64,000 nucleotides of DNA, from contig NZ_CP109485.1 in NCBI RefSeq assembly GCF_035918235.1, forward strand, positions 7,293,001-7,357,000. Reading direction: 5' to 3'. The notes under the pieces are model-generated. The model worked only from the letters and a program-made list of their open reading frames with translations. It had not been told where the DNA came from and did no database searches. The translations under genes were made by a program, and so were the position numbers. The stretch comes from Streptomyces sp. NBC_01445. GTDB lineage: Bacteria > Actinomycetota > Actinomycetes > Streptomycetales > Streptomycetaceae. Shown here one piece after another: positions 26,964 to 35,510 of this stretch (positions within the stretch are counted from its first letter, which is position 1; the number at the start of each line of letters is the position of its first letter).

Positions 26964-27800
26964 TCAGCCCCCGCGGCGGCGCGACGCCAGCGCAAGGACC
27001 CGGCGCGCGTCCGAGACGATCGCCGCGTCGACGAAGCGGCCGTCGGGCAGGGCCAGGGCCCCCGCCTCCGTGGAGGCGGCGCCGACGACCTCCGCCGCCG
27101 CGTCGACCTCCGCCGCCGTCGGCAGGAACGTCGCCTCGATGACGGGAAGCTGGCGGGGGTGGATCGCCATGCGGCCGAAGAAGCCGAGCGCACGGCCCTG
27201 TGAGCACGAGCGGGCCAGGCCCACCGTGTCGCGGATGTCCGGATAGACGGACTGCGGCGGCGGGGGCAGCGCAGCGGCGCGCGCGGCAACCACCGCCCGC
27301 CCCCGTGGCCACGCCAGACCCTCGCCGTTCGCCAGGCCGAGCTCCGCCCGCAGATCCGACTCGCCCAGCGCGATGCCGCGTACGCCGGGATGCCGGGCGA
27401 TCTCGTACGCGTGCTCGACGCCGAGCGCCGACTCCAGGAGGGCGTACAGGGGCGGCACCTCGACCGACCAGTCCGATACGCGGTCCAGGTCGGCGGGGCC
27501 GTGGACCTTGGGGAGGCGCAGGGCGCCGAGGCCGGGGAGCGGGGTGAGACGTCTGACCTCGGACTCGGCGCGCGGCGAGTTCAGCGCGTTGACCCTCACG
27601 TGCACCGGCACCGGGTGCTTCTCGGCGAGGAGCTCGGCGGTCGCGTCGAGGGCGTACGCCTTGCGGTCGGGGGCGACCGCGTCCTCCAGGTCGATCAGGA
27701 CCACGTCGGCGCCCGAGTCGAGCGCCTTCGCCACGACCTCCGGCCGGTCTCCCGGGGCGTAGAGCCAGGTCAGGAAGGTCTCGTAGGACTGGGCGGTCAC
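26964..27800 (-). CDS. HpcH/HpaI-family (CitE-like) lyase
   Basis: 278 residues from GTG 27800, overlapping the CoA-transferase stop by GTGA. A TIM-barrel lyase of the citrate lyase beta/malyl-CoA lyase type: the phosphate/CoA region SGADVVLIDLEDAVAPDRK, the arginine in VPVHVRVNAL, the metal glutamate in ALLESALGV and the GESDLRAELG aspartate motif are intact, so a divalent-metal C-C lyase acting on a CoA thioester is likely. Last gene of the seven-gene LacI operon; the CoA-transferase upstream would activate its substrate. The exact acid is unknown. Confidence 0.85.
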   Translation of the reverse strand: MTAQSYETFLTWLYAPGDRPEVVAKALDSGADVVLIDLEDAVAPDRKAYALDATAELLAEKHPVPVHVRVNALNSPRAESEVRRLTPLPGLGALRLPKVHGPADLDRVSDWSVEVPPLYALLESALGVEHAYEIARHPGVRGIALGESDLRAELGLANGEGLAWPRGRAVVAARAAALPPPPQSVYPDIRDTVGLARSCSQGRALGFFGRMAIHPRQLPVIEATFLPTAAEVDAAAEVVGAASTEAGALALPDGRFVDAAIVSDARRVLALASRRRGG

Positions 27801-29005
27801 AGCGCGCCCGCTTCGCGGAGGGTGGTGATCTCCGAGGGGGTCAGACCGAGGCCCGTGAGGATCTCGTCCGTGTCGGCGCCGTGGGGGCGGCCGGCCCACC
27901 TGATCGCGCCGGGGGTCTCGGAGAGGCGGAACAGTACGTTCTGCATCTTGACGGTGCCCAGCTCGGGGTCGGGCACCTCGGTGATCGAGTCGAGCGCCCG
28001 GTACTGCTCGTCCTCCATCACGTCGCGGATGTCGAAGACGGGGGCGATGGCGGCCTCCGCCTTCTCGAAGGCGGCGAGGACGTCGTCCCGCGAGTGCCGG
28101 GCGATCCATGAACCGACCGCCGCGTCGAGTTCGTCGGCGTGCCCCGCGCGGCCCGAACCCGTCGCGAACCACGCCTTGTCGATCAGCTCGGGGCGGCCGA
28201 CCAGGCGCATCACGCGCTCGGCGATCGACTGGGCGGACGTGGAGACGGCCACCCACTTGTCGTCGCTCGTGCGGTACGTGTTGCGCGGGGCGTTGTTCGT
28301 GGAGCGGTTCCCCGTGCGCGGCTGTACGTAGCCGAGCTGGTCGTACCAGATGGGCTGCGGGCCGATGACCGTCAGCATCGGCTCGATGATTGCCATGTCG
28401 ACGACCTGGCCCCGGCCGGTCCGCTCGCGGCCCTGGAGCGCGGCCATCACCGCGTACGACGTGGAGAGCGCGGCGATCGAGTCCGCGAGGCCGAACGGGG
28501 GAAGCGTCGGGGGGCCGTCGGGCTCGCCCGTGAGCGCCGCGAAGCCACTCATCGCCTCGGCGAGCGTGCCGAAGCCGGGGCGGCGCGAGTACGGTCCGAA
28601 CTGGCCGAAGCCGGTGACGCGGGTGAGCACCAGGCGCGGGTTGGCGGCGCTCAGCTCCTCCCAGCCGAGGTTCCACTTCTCCAGGGTGCCGGGGCGGAAG
28701 TTCTCGATCAGGACGTCGGCGTCCGCGACCAGCTTGAGGAGGATCTCGCGCCCGCCCCGCGTGGAGAGGTCGAGCGTGATGTTCCGCTTGTTGCGGCCGA
28801 GGAGCTTCCACCACAGGCCGACGCCGTCCTTCGACGGACCGTGGCCACGGGACGGGTCCGGTTTACGGGGGTGCTCGACCTTGATCACGTCGGCGCCGAA
28901 GTCGCCCAGCATGGTGGCGGCGAGGGGGCCGGCGAAGAGGGTGGCGAGGTCGAGTACGCGTAGGCCTTGCAGGGGGGCGGGGGTGTTGGACGCAGGGGAT
29001 TTCAT
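27797..29005 (-). CDS. CaiB/BaiF family CoA-transferase
   Basis: 402 residues from ATG 29005, overlapping the upstream gene by ATGA and the CitE-like gene by GTGA. A class III CoA-transferase: LRVLDLATLFAGPLAATMLGDFG start, the IKVEHP strand, LLGRNKRNITLDL and the catalytic aspartate in PFGLADSIAAL are present. It should move CoA between two carboxylic acids. Being sandwiched between a glycohydrolase-type gene and a lyase suggests the three act in one catabolic route, which is inference from context. Confidence 0.9.
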   Translation of the reverse strand: MKSPASNTPAPLQGLRVLDLATLFAGPLAATMLGDFGADVIKVEHPRKPDPSRGHGPSKDGVGLWWKLLGRNKRNITLDLSTRGGREILLKLVADADVLIENFRPGTLEKWNLGWEELSAANPRLVLTRVTGFGQFGPYSRRPGFGTLAEAMSGFAALTGEPDGPPTLPPFGLADSIAALSTSYAVMAALQGRERTGRGQVVDMAIIEPMLTVIGPQPIWYDQLGYVQPRTGNRSTNNAPRNTYRTSDDKWVAVSTSAQSIAERVMRLVGRPELIDKAWFATGSGRAGHADELDAAVGSWIARHSRDDVLAAFEKAEAAIAPVFDIRDVMEDEQYRALDSITEVPDPELGTVKMQNVLFRLSETPGAIRWAGRPHGADTDEILTGLGLTPSEITTLREAGAL

Positions 29006-30420
29006 GTGCGGGCCTCCAGAGTGAGCCTGGCCAGTTCGTCGAAGCCGATCCCGTCGAAGTCGGCGACCGAGGTCGACAGACGGTTCTTGAGCGGGGCGGT
29101 CCAGCGGTCGTCGATCGCGTCGGCGGAGCCGGCGAGGAGTCCGGCGATCGAACCGGCCGTCGCGCCGTTGGAGTCGGTGTCCCAACCACCCGACACCGCA
29201 CGGCAGATGGACCCCGTGAAGTCGCCGTCGGCGTGGGTGAGCGCGGCGGCGAGCAGCGCCGCGTTGGGCAGGACGTGCACCCAGTGGTGGTCGTGGGCGT
29301 AACGGGCGTGGAGCGTGTCGACGACTGATGCGAAGCCCGCCGGGGTGCCGGTGGGTTCGGCGCGGGCCGTCTCGATGCCGAAGCGGATCGCTTGGGCGTA
29401 GCGGGAGTCGGGCGGGATCACGGAGAGGGCTGCGTCGAGGGTGGCTTGGACGGTGGGGGCCGTGCCTGAAGGTGCTGACGCGTGGGCGATGGCCGCCGCT
29501 ACGAACATCTCGCCGTAGACGCCGTTCGCCGTGTGCGTCAACGTCGCGTCCCTGTGCGCCAGTTCGGCTGCTCCGGCGGGGTCGCCCGGGTTCGTCCAGC
29601 CGAAGATGTCCGCGCGGATCTGGGCGCCGATCCACTCCCGGAACGGGTTGTGATGCACGGCCGTGTCCGGGGGCTCGATGCCGTCCAGGAGATTGCGGTA
29701 CGCGACGCGCTCCGCGGTGAACGTGCGGCCCGCCGGCAACTCGTCGAGCCAGAGCTGCGCCACGTCCGCGGTGGTGAAGTCGGCGCCGTGGCGCTGGAGC
29801 AGGAGCAGACCGAGGAGCGGGTAGTTGAGGTCGTCGTCCTCGGGCATGCCGTCGATGTTCTCGGCGAGGGAGGTGGGGCGGGAGCGGCGGTTCCAGGGGT
29901 AGCGCTCCGCCACGTCCTGCGGGAGGTTCCGGTGCGTGAACCAGGTGTTCAGGGGCCAGTTGGACGTGGATTTCGCGATGGCCCGGATGCCGCGCAGGGG
30001 GAGTTTCTCGACGGGTTTGCCGAGGAGGCAGCCGACGGCTCTGCCCAGCCAGGATGCGTGCAGGCCTTTCGCTTCGGAGGTCTCTGGGGGTGCTGCTCCC
30101 AGACTCCCGCGTTCCTTGTCCTCAAGCGTCGGACGGGCTGGGCGGGGGGTCAGCTGTCTGATTTCCGGCAAGGATGTCGGCTCAAGTGCCCTCAACGGGC
30201 TCTGTGTCGAAGCCAGTTCGTCCAGGAGCTGCTGTGCCAGGGATCGTAGCTTCGGGTCCTGGGGCGGTGGTGACGCTCCCGCGCGCTCGGGGGGCGGGTG
30301 GCCTCCTGCCTCGCGCCAGCGGCGCTCCACCCCGCTTGCGTTCCGGCCCTCCTGTGCCGCCTGGCGCAGCTCGTGGCCGAGCAGGTCCTCGGGCTGGACC
30401 CAGGTGAGGCGCAGCATCAC
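29002..30420 (-). CDS. ADP-ribosylglycohydrolase family protein (ARH copy 4, N-terminal extension)
   Basis: 472 residues from GTG 30420, with an N-terminal extension of about 120 residues rich in Pro, Glu and Arg before the conserved domain starts at WLGRAVGCLLGKPVEKLPL. The acidic metal motif that is TDDT in classical members reads PEDDDLNY here, and the C-terminal motif SGGWDTDSNGATAG is complete, so a dinuclear magnesium site is plausible. The family removes ADP-ribose from proteins or cleaves related N- or O-glycosides. Part of a run of four homologues; it overlaps both neighbours. Target unknown. Confidence 0.85.
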   Translation of the reverse strand: MMLRLTWVQPEDLLGHELRQAAQEGRNASGVERRWREAGGHPPPERAGASPPPQDPKLRSLAQQLLDELASTQSPLRALEPTSLPEIRQLTPRPARPTLEDKERGSLGAAPPETSEAKGLHASWLGRAVGCLLGKPVEKLPLRGIRAIAKSTSNWPLNTWFTHRNLPQDVAERYPWNRRSRPTSLAENIDGMPEDDDLNYPLLGLLLLQRHGADFTTADVAQLWLDELPAGRTFTAERVAYRNLLDGIEPPDTAVHHNPFREWIGAQIRADIFGWTNPGDPAGAAELAHRDATLTHTANGVYGEMFVAAAIAHASAPSGTAPTVQATLDAALSVIPPDSRYAQAIRFGIETARAEPTGTPAGFASVVDTLHARYAHDHHWVHVLPNAALLAAALTHADGDFTGSICRAVSGGWDTDSNGATAGSIAGLLAGSADAIDDRWTAPLKNRLSTSVADFDGIGFDELARLTLEART

Positions 30421-31613
30421 GACACCGCGGTGGCGGTGAGTTCTGCGAACGCCGCCTCGTGGGACCGGCGGCGGGTCATGTCCTTGGCGAAGACCTCACG
30501 CGTGACCCGGGCCAGTGAGGCCGCCGGCGTGTACAGGTCGAGCCTGCTCGCGCGGGCCACCTCCCCGCTCCACTCCCGCGGCACCGCCGGCTCCCCGTAC
30601 AGCGCGCCCACGATCGCTCCGCTCATCGTCGCGATCGAGTCGCAGTCCCGGCCGTAGTTGACCGCACCGAGGACCGTCTGGCGGAAGTCGCCCCGGCCGA
30701 CCAGGAGCATCCCGAGCGCGATCGGCAGCTCCTCGATCGCGTGGAGGCGGGACGGGCGGCGCGCCCCGAGCGACGGCTTGCGGTACTCCGGGCCCACCGT
30801 GTCGAAGGGTGTGATCGCCTCGCGCAGCGGTCCCAGCGCGTCCTCGAAGTCCGTGTAGCCGCACGCCACTTCGCATACCGCTTCGATCGCCGACCTCGTG
30901 CCGTCCTTCGCGAGGGCCAGGGCGTCCTCCACCACCGACTCCGGTGTCGCGCCCGGCCTGAACGCCGCGGCCACCGCTGCCGCGAAGACGCCCGCCGCCT
31001 CCCTGCCGTACGACGACTGGTGCGCGCCCGCCACGTCCAGCGCCTCCTCGTACGCCCTGGCCGGGTTGCCCGCGTTCACCGCTCCGACCGGAGCCATGTA
31101 CATCGCCGCGCCGCAGTTCACGATGTTGCCCACGCCCGCCTCGCGCGGGTCCACATGGCCGTAGTGGATGCGCGCCACGATCCACTTCTCCGCCAGGAAG
31201 ATCCGTTGCAGCGGGAGCGCCTCCGCCTCCAGCTCCGGGATCCAGCGCGTGTTGGTGATCAGGTCGGGGACGAGGTGGTCCGCGACCGCGTACGCGTCCA
31301 GGTGGTCCCGTACGTTCTCGTAGACCCTGATCAGCGCGTGCGTCATCAAGGTGTCGTCCGTGACGTGACCGTCGCCCTTGTGGTACGGGGCGATCGGGCG
31401 CGCCGTGCGCCAGTCGTCCTTGTGGAACGGCTCCACGATGCCGCGGACCCGGCCGCCGTGGCGCTCCGCGATCGCCTCCGGCGTCCAGCCCTCCACGGGG
31501 CCGCCCAGCGCGTCGCCCACCGCCGCGCCCACGAGGGCCCCTGTGGTGCGGTCCTCCAGGGAGAAGGGGGTTGAGATTGAGTTTTGAGTGCGGGCTGTTG
31601 TGGGGGTTGTCAT
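30417..31613 (-). CDS. ADP-ribosylglycohydrolase family protein (ARH copy 3)
   Basis: 398 residues from ATG 31613. All family motifs are there: VGAAVGDALGGPVEGW near the start, HVTDDTLMTHAL with the TDDT metal ligands, and VNYGRDCDSIATMSGA with the Asp-x-Asp near the end. It is the most canonical member of the four tandem homologues. It shares ATGA with the gene before it and GTGA with the gene after it, so the three are translated as a coupled unit. Confidence 0.9.
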   Translation of the reverse strand: MTTPTTARTQNSISTPFSLEDRTTGALVGAAVGDALGGPVEGWTPEAIAERHGGRVRGIVEPFHKDDWRTARPIAPYHKGDGHVTDDTLMTHALIRVYENVRDHLDAYAVADHLVPDLITNTRWIPELEAEALPLQRIFLAEKWIVARIHYGHVDPREAGVGNIVNCGAAMYMAPVGAVNAGNPARAYEEALDVAGAHQSSYGREAAGVFAAAVAAAFRPGATPESVVEDALALAKDGTRSAIEAVCEVACGYTDFEDALGPLREAITPFDTVGPEYRKPSLGARRPSRLHAIEELPIALGMLLVGRGDFRQTVLGAVNYGRDCDSIATMSGAIVGALYGEPAVPREWSGEVARASRLDLYTPAASLARVTREVFAKDMTRRRSHEAAFAELTATAVS

Positions 31614-32809
31614 CGGGCGCCTTTCGGTGTGGTTGCCCTGGTCAGGTCTGCTGCGATGGCTACGAGGTCCGTTCCCGCCAGGCGCGGCAGCGCGCAGCCC
31701 GCGAGCCTGCGGCAGGCGTTCCGCCAGCTCGCCGGGAGCGTGTCGGCTCCGCCGATCGCGCCCGTCAGTGCGCCCGCCAGCGCCGGGGCCGAGTCCGCCA
31801 CCCGCGAGAGGCACGCCGCCGTGGGCACCGCCTCCGTCACGTCGCCGCCGGCCGCGGTCGCCACGGCCAGGGCCACCGGGACCGTCTCCGCTGCCGCGAT
31901 GCCGTAGCTGTAGACGTGGTCGACGATCTCGTGCTCCAGGACCGGGACCAGCGCGAACGCGTTTCCCGGCAGGCCCGGGCGGGCCGCGGCCGCCCTTCGT
32001 GCCAGGTCCACCGCGTGCAGCGCGTTGCGGCGGATCTCGGTTCCCTCGGGCAGCTGGGCCAGCGCTGCGTCCACGCAGGCGTCGACCGGGGCGCCGCCCA
32101 GCGCTGCCGCTACGGCTGCCGCCATCGCTCTCGCGCCGTGGACTCCGTCGCCGTCCTGGGTGTAGCGGGCGTCGAACTCCGCCAGTTCCGCGGCCGGTTC
32201 GGGGTCGCCCGGGTGGACCACGGCCAGTACCGCGGCGCGTACACAGGCCGCGTCGTCGAAGTAGTGCGGGTTGTCGTGTCCCGTGGCCGGAGGGCTCAGA
32301 CCCGCCGCCAGGTTGCCCAGGCCCGCTCGTACGGAGATGCGTGCCCGCATTGGCATGCGCGCCGACTCGATCTCGTCCGCTCGGGCCGTTGCTTCGGCCA
32401 CCTCGGCGGCGAGGGTGTTCCAGGCGAGGGCCAGTGCCGTGCGTACGTGTTCGTCCGGGGGGACGTTCGTGCTGTGGGCTCCCGCCTTGGTGGCGTTCAG
32501 GATCGACGCCGCTGTGAACGCCGCCCATTCGGCGTCGTCCGACGGGCCCAGGCGCAGGGGTTCCGGGGGTTGGTTCAGCGCGATCGGTACGGGGAGTGTC
32601 GTCGTCGCGTTCTGTTCCGCGAACGTGTCCAGTTCTCGGGTCAGGCGGCGGGTCCAGTCGGGGAGGCGGGCCGCGCGGTGTCTGCCTGAGGGCCAGCCTG
32701 CGGCGTCGCCTGCGGCGATGCCCAGTAGCAGTCCCTCGATCCGGTGGGGGGTGGTGGGGGTTCCGGTGGTGCGGGGGGTTGTCCGGGTGGTGACGGTTGG
32801 TGGCGTCAT
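31610..32809 (-). CDS. ADP-ribosylglycohydrolase family protein (ARH copy 2, degenerate metal site)
   Basis: 399 residues from ATG 32809, with AGAGAGGCC upstream; the longer frame to 32968 has no ribosome binding site and crosses the inverted repeat. The fold is recognisable (LLLGIAAGDAAGWPSGRHR, GDGVHGARAMAAAVAAAL, LAGALTGAIGG), but the metal motifs are altered: the TDDT position reads PSDDAEW, and the usual G-x-D-x-D pattern reads SRVADSAP, with one aspartate lost. It may be a pseudo-enzyme, or act on a different substrate in a complex with its neighbours. It is in frame and intact otherwise. Confidence 0.8.
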   Translation of the reverse strand: MTPPTVTTRTTPRTTGTPTTPHRIEGLLLGIAAGDAAGWPSGRHRAARLPDWTRRLTRELDTFAEQNATTTLPVPIALNQPPEPLRLGPSDDAEWAAFTAASILNATKAGAHSTNVPPDEHVRTALALAWNTLAAEVAEATARADEIESARMPMRARISVRAGLGNLAAGLSPPATGHDNPHYFDDAACVRAAVLAVVHPGDPEPAAELAEFDARYTQDGDGVHGARAMAAAVAAALGGAPVDACVDAALAQLPEGTEIRRNALHAVDLARRAAAARPGLPGNAFALVPVLEHEIVDHVYSYGIAAAETVPVALAVATAAGGDVTEAVPTAACLSRVADSAPALAGALTGAIGGADTLPASWRNACRRLAGCALPRLAGTDLVAIAADLTRATTPKGAR

Positions 32810-32878
32810 GGTGTGCTGGCCTCTCTGGGGGCGGGTGCCGGCTTGTTCCGGGCTCCTGCTCGCGCCGGTGGTGGGTGC

Positions 32879-32982
32879 GGGGCCGGGCCGGTATGTCTGT
32901 CCTCGCTTGGATGGTTCGGCGTCGGATTTCGTCGGCGTCAGTTGTGTGTGCCGGCTCCGGGCGGACATACCGGCCCGGCCCC
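32879..32982. repeat. 19-bp perfect inverted repeat with 66-base loop in the ARH operon
   Basis: GGGGCCGGGCCGGTATGTC at 32879-32897 is repeated inverted at 32964-32982. It lies in the 246-base gap between ARH copies 1 and 2, the only large gap in this operon. The transcript could fold into a long stem, giving processing or partial termination between the two genes. Confidence 0.6.
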
Positions 32983-33055
32983 TTTCGCTCGGGCGCCAGT
33001 GCGGCTGCTCGGGGGCCGGGGTCCCCCTGTGCTTGTACGTGGATGGGTGCGGGGG

Positions 33056-34165
33056 TCACGGTGTGGTCCCCTTCGGGGGTTTGGGCGGGAGGGGTGGCGT
33101 GGGGGTCAAGGTGTCGGCGATGTCCAGGATGTGACGTCCCTTCATCGACGGGAGGCAGTTGCCTCGGACCGGGCCGATGGTCGTCGCCCAGTCGGCGGGG
33201 ATCGCTCGTTCGCCGCGCAGTGCGCCGGCCAGGGCGCCCGCCACCGCGGCCGTCGTGTCCGCGTCGCGGCCCATGTTCACCGCCATCAGGACCGACTCCC
33301 TGAACTCGCCCCGGGCCGCCGCGAACGCTCCGAAGGCCAGGCCCACCGCCTCCGGGGCCAGGTCCGGCCAGGGGTAGCCGCCGATCACCACGGCCCGGCG
33401 TACCTCTCGTTCCATGGAGAGTTGCGTCCCCTCGGCGTCGCGGCGGGCGCAGCGGGCCGCAGCCACCGCGCGGTGCAGGGAGCGTGCTGTCCAGGAGTCC
33501 TCGGGGACCACGGACAGGGCCGCCTGGACGACTGCGTCCGGGTTGTGGCTCACCATCGCCGCCGCGACCCCGGCCGCCACCGCCCGGCCTCCGTGGATGC
33601 CCTCCCCGTCGTGCGACACCGTGCCGTCCACCGCTACGAGGCGTGCCGCCTCCGCCGGGCGGCCCGCCGCGTACACCCCGAACGGGGCCGCCCGCATGGC
33701 CAGTCCGTCGCTCCACGCGTGGCGGTGCTGCGCCGAGATGGGTGCCGCCAGGCCCCGGCGCAGGTTCTCCAGAGTTCCTCTCTCGCTGAAGCCCGCACCT
33801 CGGAACGGGCCCTCGTCGCGGTCGGCGATCCATGTGTGCCAGGCCGCCTCGACATGTCCCACGGTGAGCGCCGAACCGTGCTCCGCCAGTAGGAGGCCGG
33901 AGAAGATCGCGTACTCGGTGTCGTCCGTGCCCGCCGGGTCCGGCGAGACGAACCCCTCGATACGGCCCCATCGCTCGCGGATCTGGGACGGCTTCATGTT
34001 CTCTGCGGGCGCGCCGAGCGCGTCGCCCACCGCGAGGCCGAGCAGCGCTCCGCGGGCCCGGTCCCGCAGGGAGATCGTGGCCGGCGGCTGGCGGTGCGGG
34101 ACCGTGCCGAGCCTTCGCGGACCGTCCGCGCCCGCCGGCGGGTCGGGGTCGAGGCTGACGCTCAT
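33056..34165 (-). CDS. ADP-ribosylglycohydrolase family protein (ARH copy 1)
   Basis: 369 residues from ATG 34165. Motifs are complete: ALLGLAVGDALGAPAENMKP at the N-terminus, AGTDDTEYAIFSG with the metal ligands, GEGIHGGRAVAAGVAAAM in the middle and VNMGRDADTTAAVAGALAGA at the end. It is the first of the four homologues, 34 bases downstream of the LacI-type regulator and linked to it by a 13-codon mini-ORF that overlaps both. The C-terminus is a Pro/Thr-rich tail (LTPTPPLPPKPPKGTTP). A hydrolase of an N-ribosyl-type bond is likely; the physiological substrate is not known. Confidence 0.9.
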   Translation of the reverse strand: MSVSLDPDPPAGADGPRRLGTVPHRQPPATISLRDRARGALLGLAVGDALGAPAENMKPSQIRERWGRIEGFVSPDPAGTDDTEYAIFSGLLLAEHGSALTVGHVEAAWHTWIADRDEGPFRGAGFSERGTLENLRRGLAAPISAQHRHAWSDGLAMRAAPFGVYAAGRPAEAARLVAVDGTVSHDGEGIHGGRAVAAGVAAAMVSHNPDAVVQAALSVVPEDSWTARSLHRAVAAARCARRDAEGTQLSMEREVRRAVVIGGYPWPDLAPEAVGLAFGAFAAARGEFRESVLMAVNMGRDADTTAAVAGALAGALRGERAIPADWATTIGPVRGNCLPSMKGRHILDIADTLTPTPPLPPKPPKGTTP

Positions 34166-34203
34166 GGCGTGTTCGGGCTCTGCGAGGTGCGGTTGGCGCT
34201 CAT
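34162..34203 (-). CDS. 13-codon mini-ORF bridging lacI-type gene and ARH copy 1
   Basis: ATG at 34203 overlaps the regulator's TGA (ATGA), and its own TGA at 34164-34162 overlaps the ATG of ARH copy 1 (ATGA). The peptide MSANRTSQSPNTP is too short to be a functional domain; the arrangement instead looks like a relay that lets ribosomes reinitiate across the gap. Whether it is translated is unknown. Confidence 0.4.
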   Translation of the reverse strand: MSANRTSQSPNTP

Positions 34204-35237
34204 GTGGACCTCGTGTTCTCGGTCGGTGCTGTGGATGCGCGGACCACCAGGCGGGGTGGGGCCGTGGCCGTGGTGCCGCGAGGCGTCGGGGCCGTGCCGT
34301 CCAGGCGTTCCACCAGGAGTTCGGCCGCTCGCCGCCCGCGTTCTGTCGAGCCCAGGTCGACGCTGGTCAGCGGGGGCCAGACCGACTGGGCGAGCACGCT
34401 GTCGTCCATCCCCGCGACCGCTACGTCCTGCGGTATGCGCAGGCCCCGCGAGTGCAGCGCGCGGGCCGCGCCGAGCGCCAGCTGGTCGTTGGCGCAGAAG
34501 ACGGCGTCGGGGCGCCGGGCGAGCAGTTCCGCGGCAGCCAGGGCCCCCGCCTCGATGCCGAACCCGGTCTCGACGACCAGCGTGTCGTCGTATACGAGTC
34601 CGCACTCGGCGAGAGCCGCGCGGTAGCCCTCCTCGCGGTTGCGGCCGGGGACCGTGTCGGAGGGGCCGTTGATGAACGCGATGCGTCGGCAGCCGGTGTC
34701 GTGCAGATGGCGTACGGCCAGGGCCGCGCCCGTCACCGAGTCGGCGCGGACGCTGTCCACGGGCACCCCGGACGGCAGGGAACCCATGACCACGACGGGG
34801 CCCGCCGCGCAGGTCAGCGCCTCGATGTGGTCGTCGGTGATGCGGATGGGGCAGATGATCAGGCCGTCGCTGGTGCGGTCGCCGAGGCTGCGCAGGACGG
34901 CCAGTTCGTCGTCGACGACCGCGTCCGTGGAGTGCAGGAGCAGGCGGTAGCCGTGGTTCTTGGTGACGCCCTGGACGGCGCGGACCATCGCCACGTAGGC
35001 CGGATTGCCGATGTCCGGCAGCGCGAACGTGAGCTGCCGGGTCCGGCCGTCCTTGAGGGAGCGGGCCACGGCGTTGGGTACGTAGCCGAGCTCCGACGCG
35101 GCGCGCTCCACCCGTTCGACGGTCTCCCGCCGCGCGCCCAGACCGTTGAGGACGCGGGAGACCGAGGCGATGGAGACCCCGGCCCGCCGCGCGATCGACA
35201 CGATCGTCGGCTGGCCGCCGCCCGGCACCGGAGACAT
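34200..35237 (-). CDS. LacI-family transcriptional regulator
   Basis: 345 residues from ATG 35237 with GGTGAGGAG upstream. The N-terminal helix-turn-helix reads TIVSIARRAGVSIASVSRVLNG, with the hinge-helix region YVPNAVARSLKDGRT next, and a periplasmic-binding-protein-like sensor domain follows (FALPDIGNPAYVAMV, AFINGPSDTVPGR, DAVFCANDQLALGA, VAGMDDSVLA). Sugars or nucleosides are the usual ligands. A LacI-box lies 22 bases upstream, so it probably represses itself and the six downstream genes. That makes the operon an inducible catabolic unit, by inference. Confidence 0.92.
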   Translation of the reverse strand: MSPVPGGGQPTIVSIARRAGVSIASVSRVLNGLGARRETVERVERAASELGYVPNAVARSLKDGRTRQLTFALPDIGNPAYVAMVRAVQGVTKNHGYRLLLHSTDAVVDDELAVLRSLGDRTSDGLIICPIRITDDHIEALTCAAGPVVVMGSLPSGVPVDSVRADSVTGAALAVRHLHDTGCRRIAFINGPSDTVPGRNREEGYRAALAECGLVYDDTLVVETGFGIEAGALAAAELLARRPDAVFCANDQLALGAARALHSRGLRIPQDVAVAGMDDSVLAQSVWPPLTSVDLGSTERGRRAAELLVERLDGTAPTPRGTTATAPPRLVVRASTAPTENTRST

Positions 35238-35258
35238 GGGTTCGCTCCTCACCGCATG

Positions 35259-35272
35259 TGGAAACGTTTACA
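35259..35272. promoter_or_regulatory. LacI-type operator
   Basis: TGGAAACGTTTACA, a near-palindrome centred on the CG pair as in known LacI/GalR boxes, 22 bases upstream of the regulator start. A weaker half-site-like GATGTTTCC lies about 10 bases further upstream. Confidence 0.7.
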
Positions 35273-35510
35273 GGTGTTGCGGCGATGTTTCCCCCGTCCG
35301 TCAACGCTCCGATCATGTGATCCATCTCTCGGGTGACGGCGAGGGCCGTTCGAGCGGGTGGGCAAAGCGGTCGAAAGCCCTGGTAAGTACGGCCTTCCTT
35401 GCTGGCGGGGGCCCGATTCCGTGCGTACTTTCGAAGCTGTTGAGGGGGGAGTCCGGGCCCGCGGGAACGCCGCGCGGCATCGGCTCCGTACGAGAGGAGC
35501 ACTGGGCGGA

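Noticed and set aside
32810..32968. N-terminal extension of ARH copy 2
   Set aside because: Thr/Pro/Arg-rich low-complexity stretch crossing the inverted repeat, with a good ribosome binding site only before ATG 32809.
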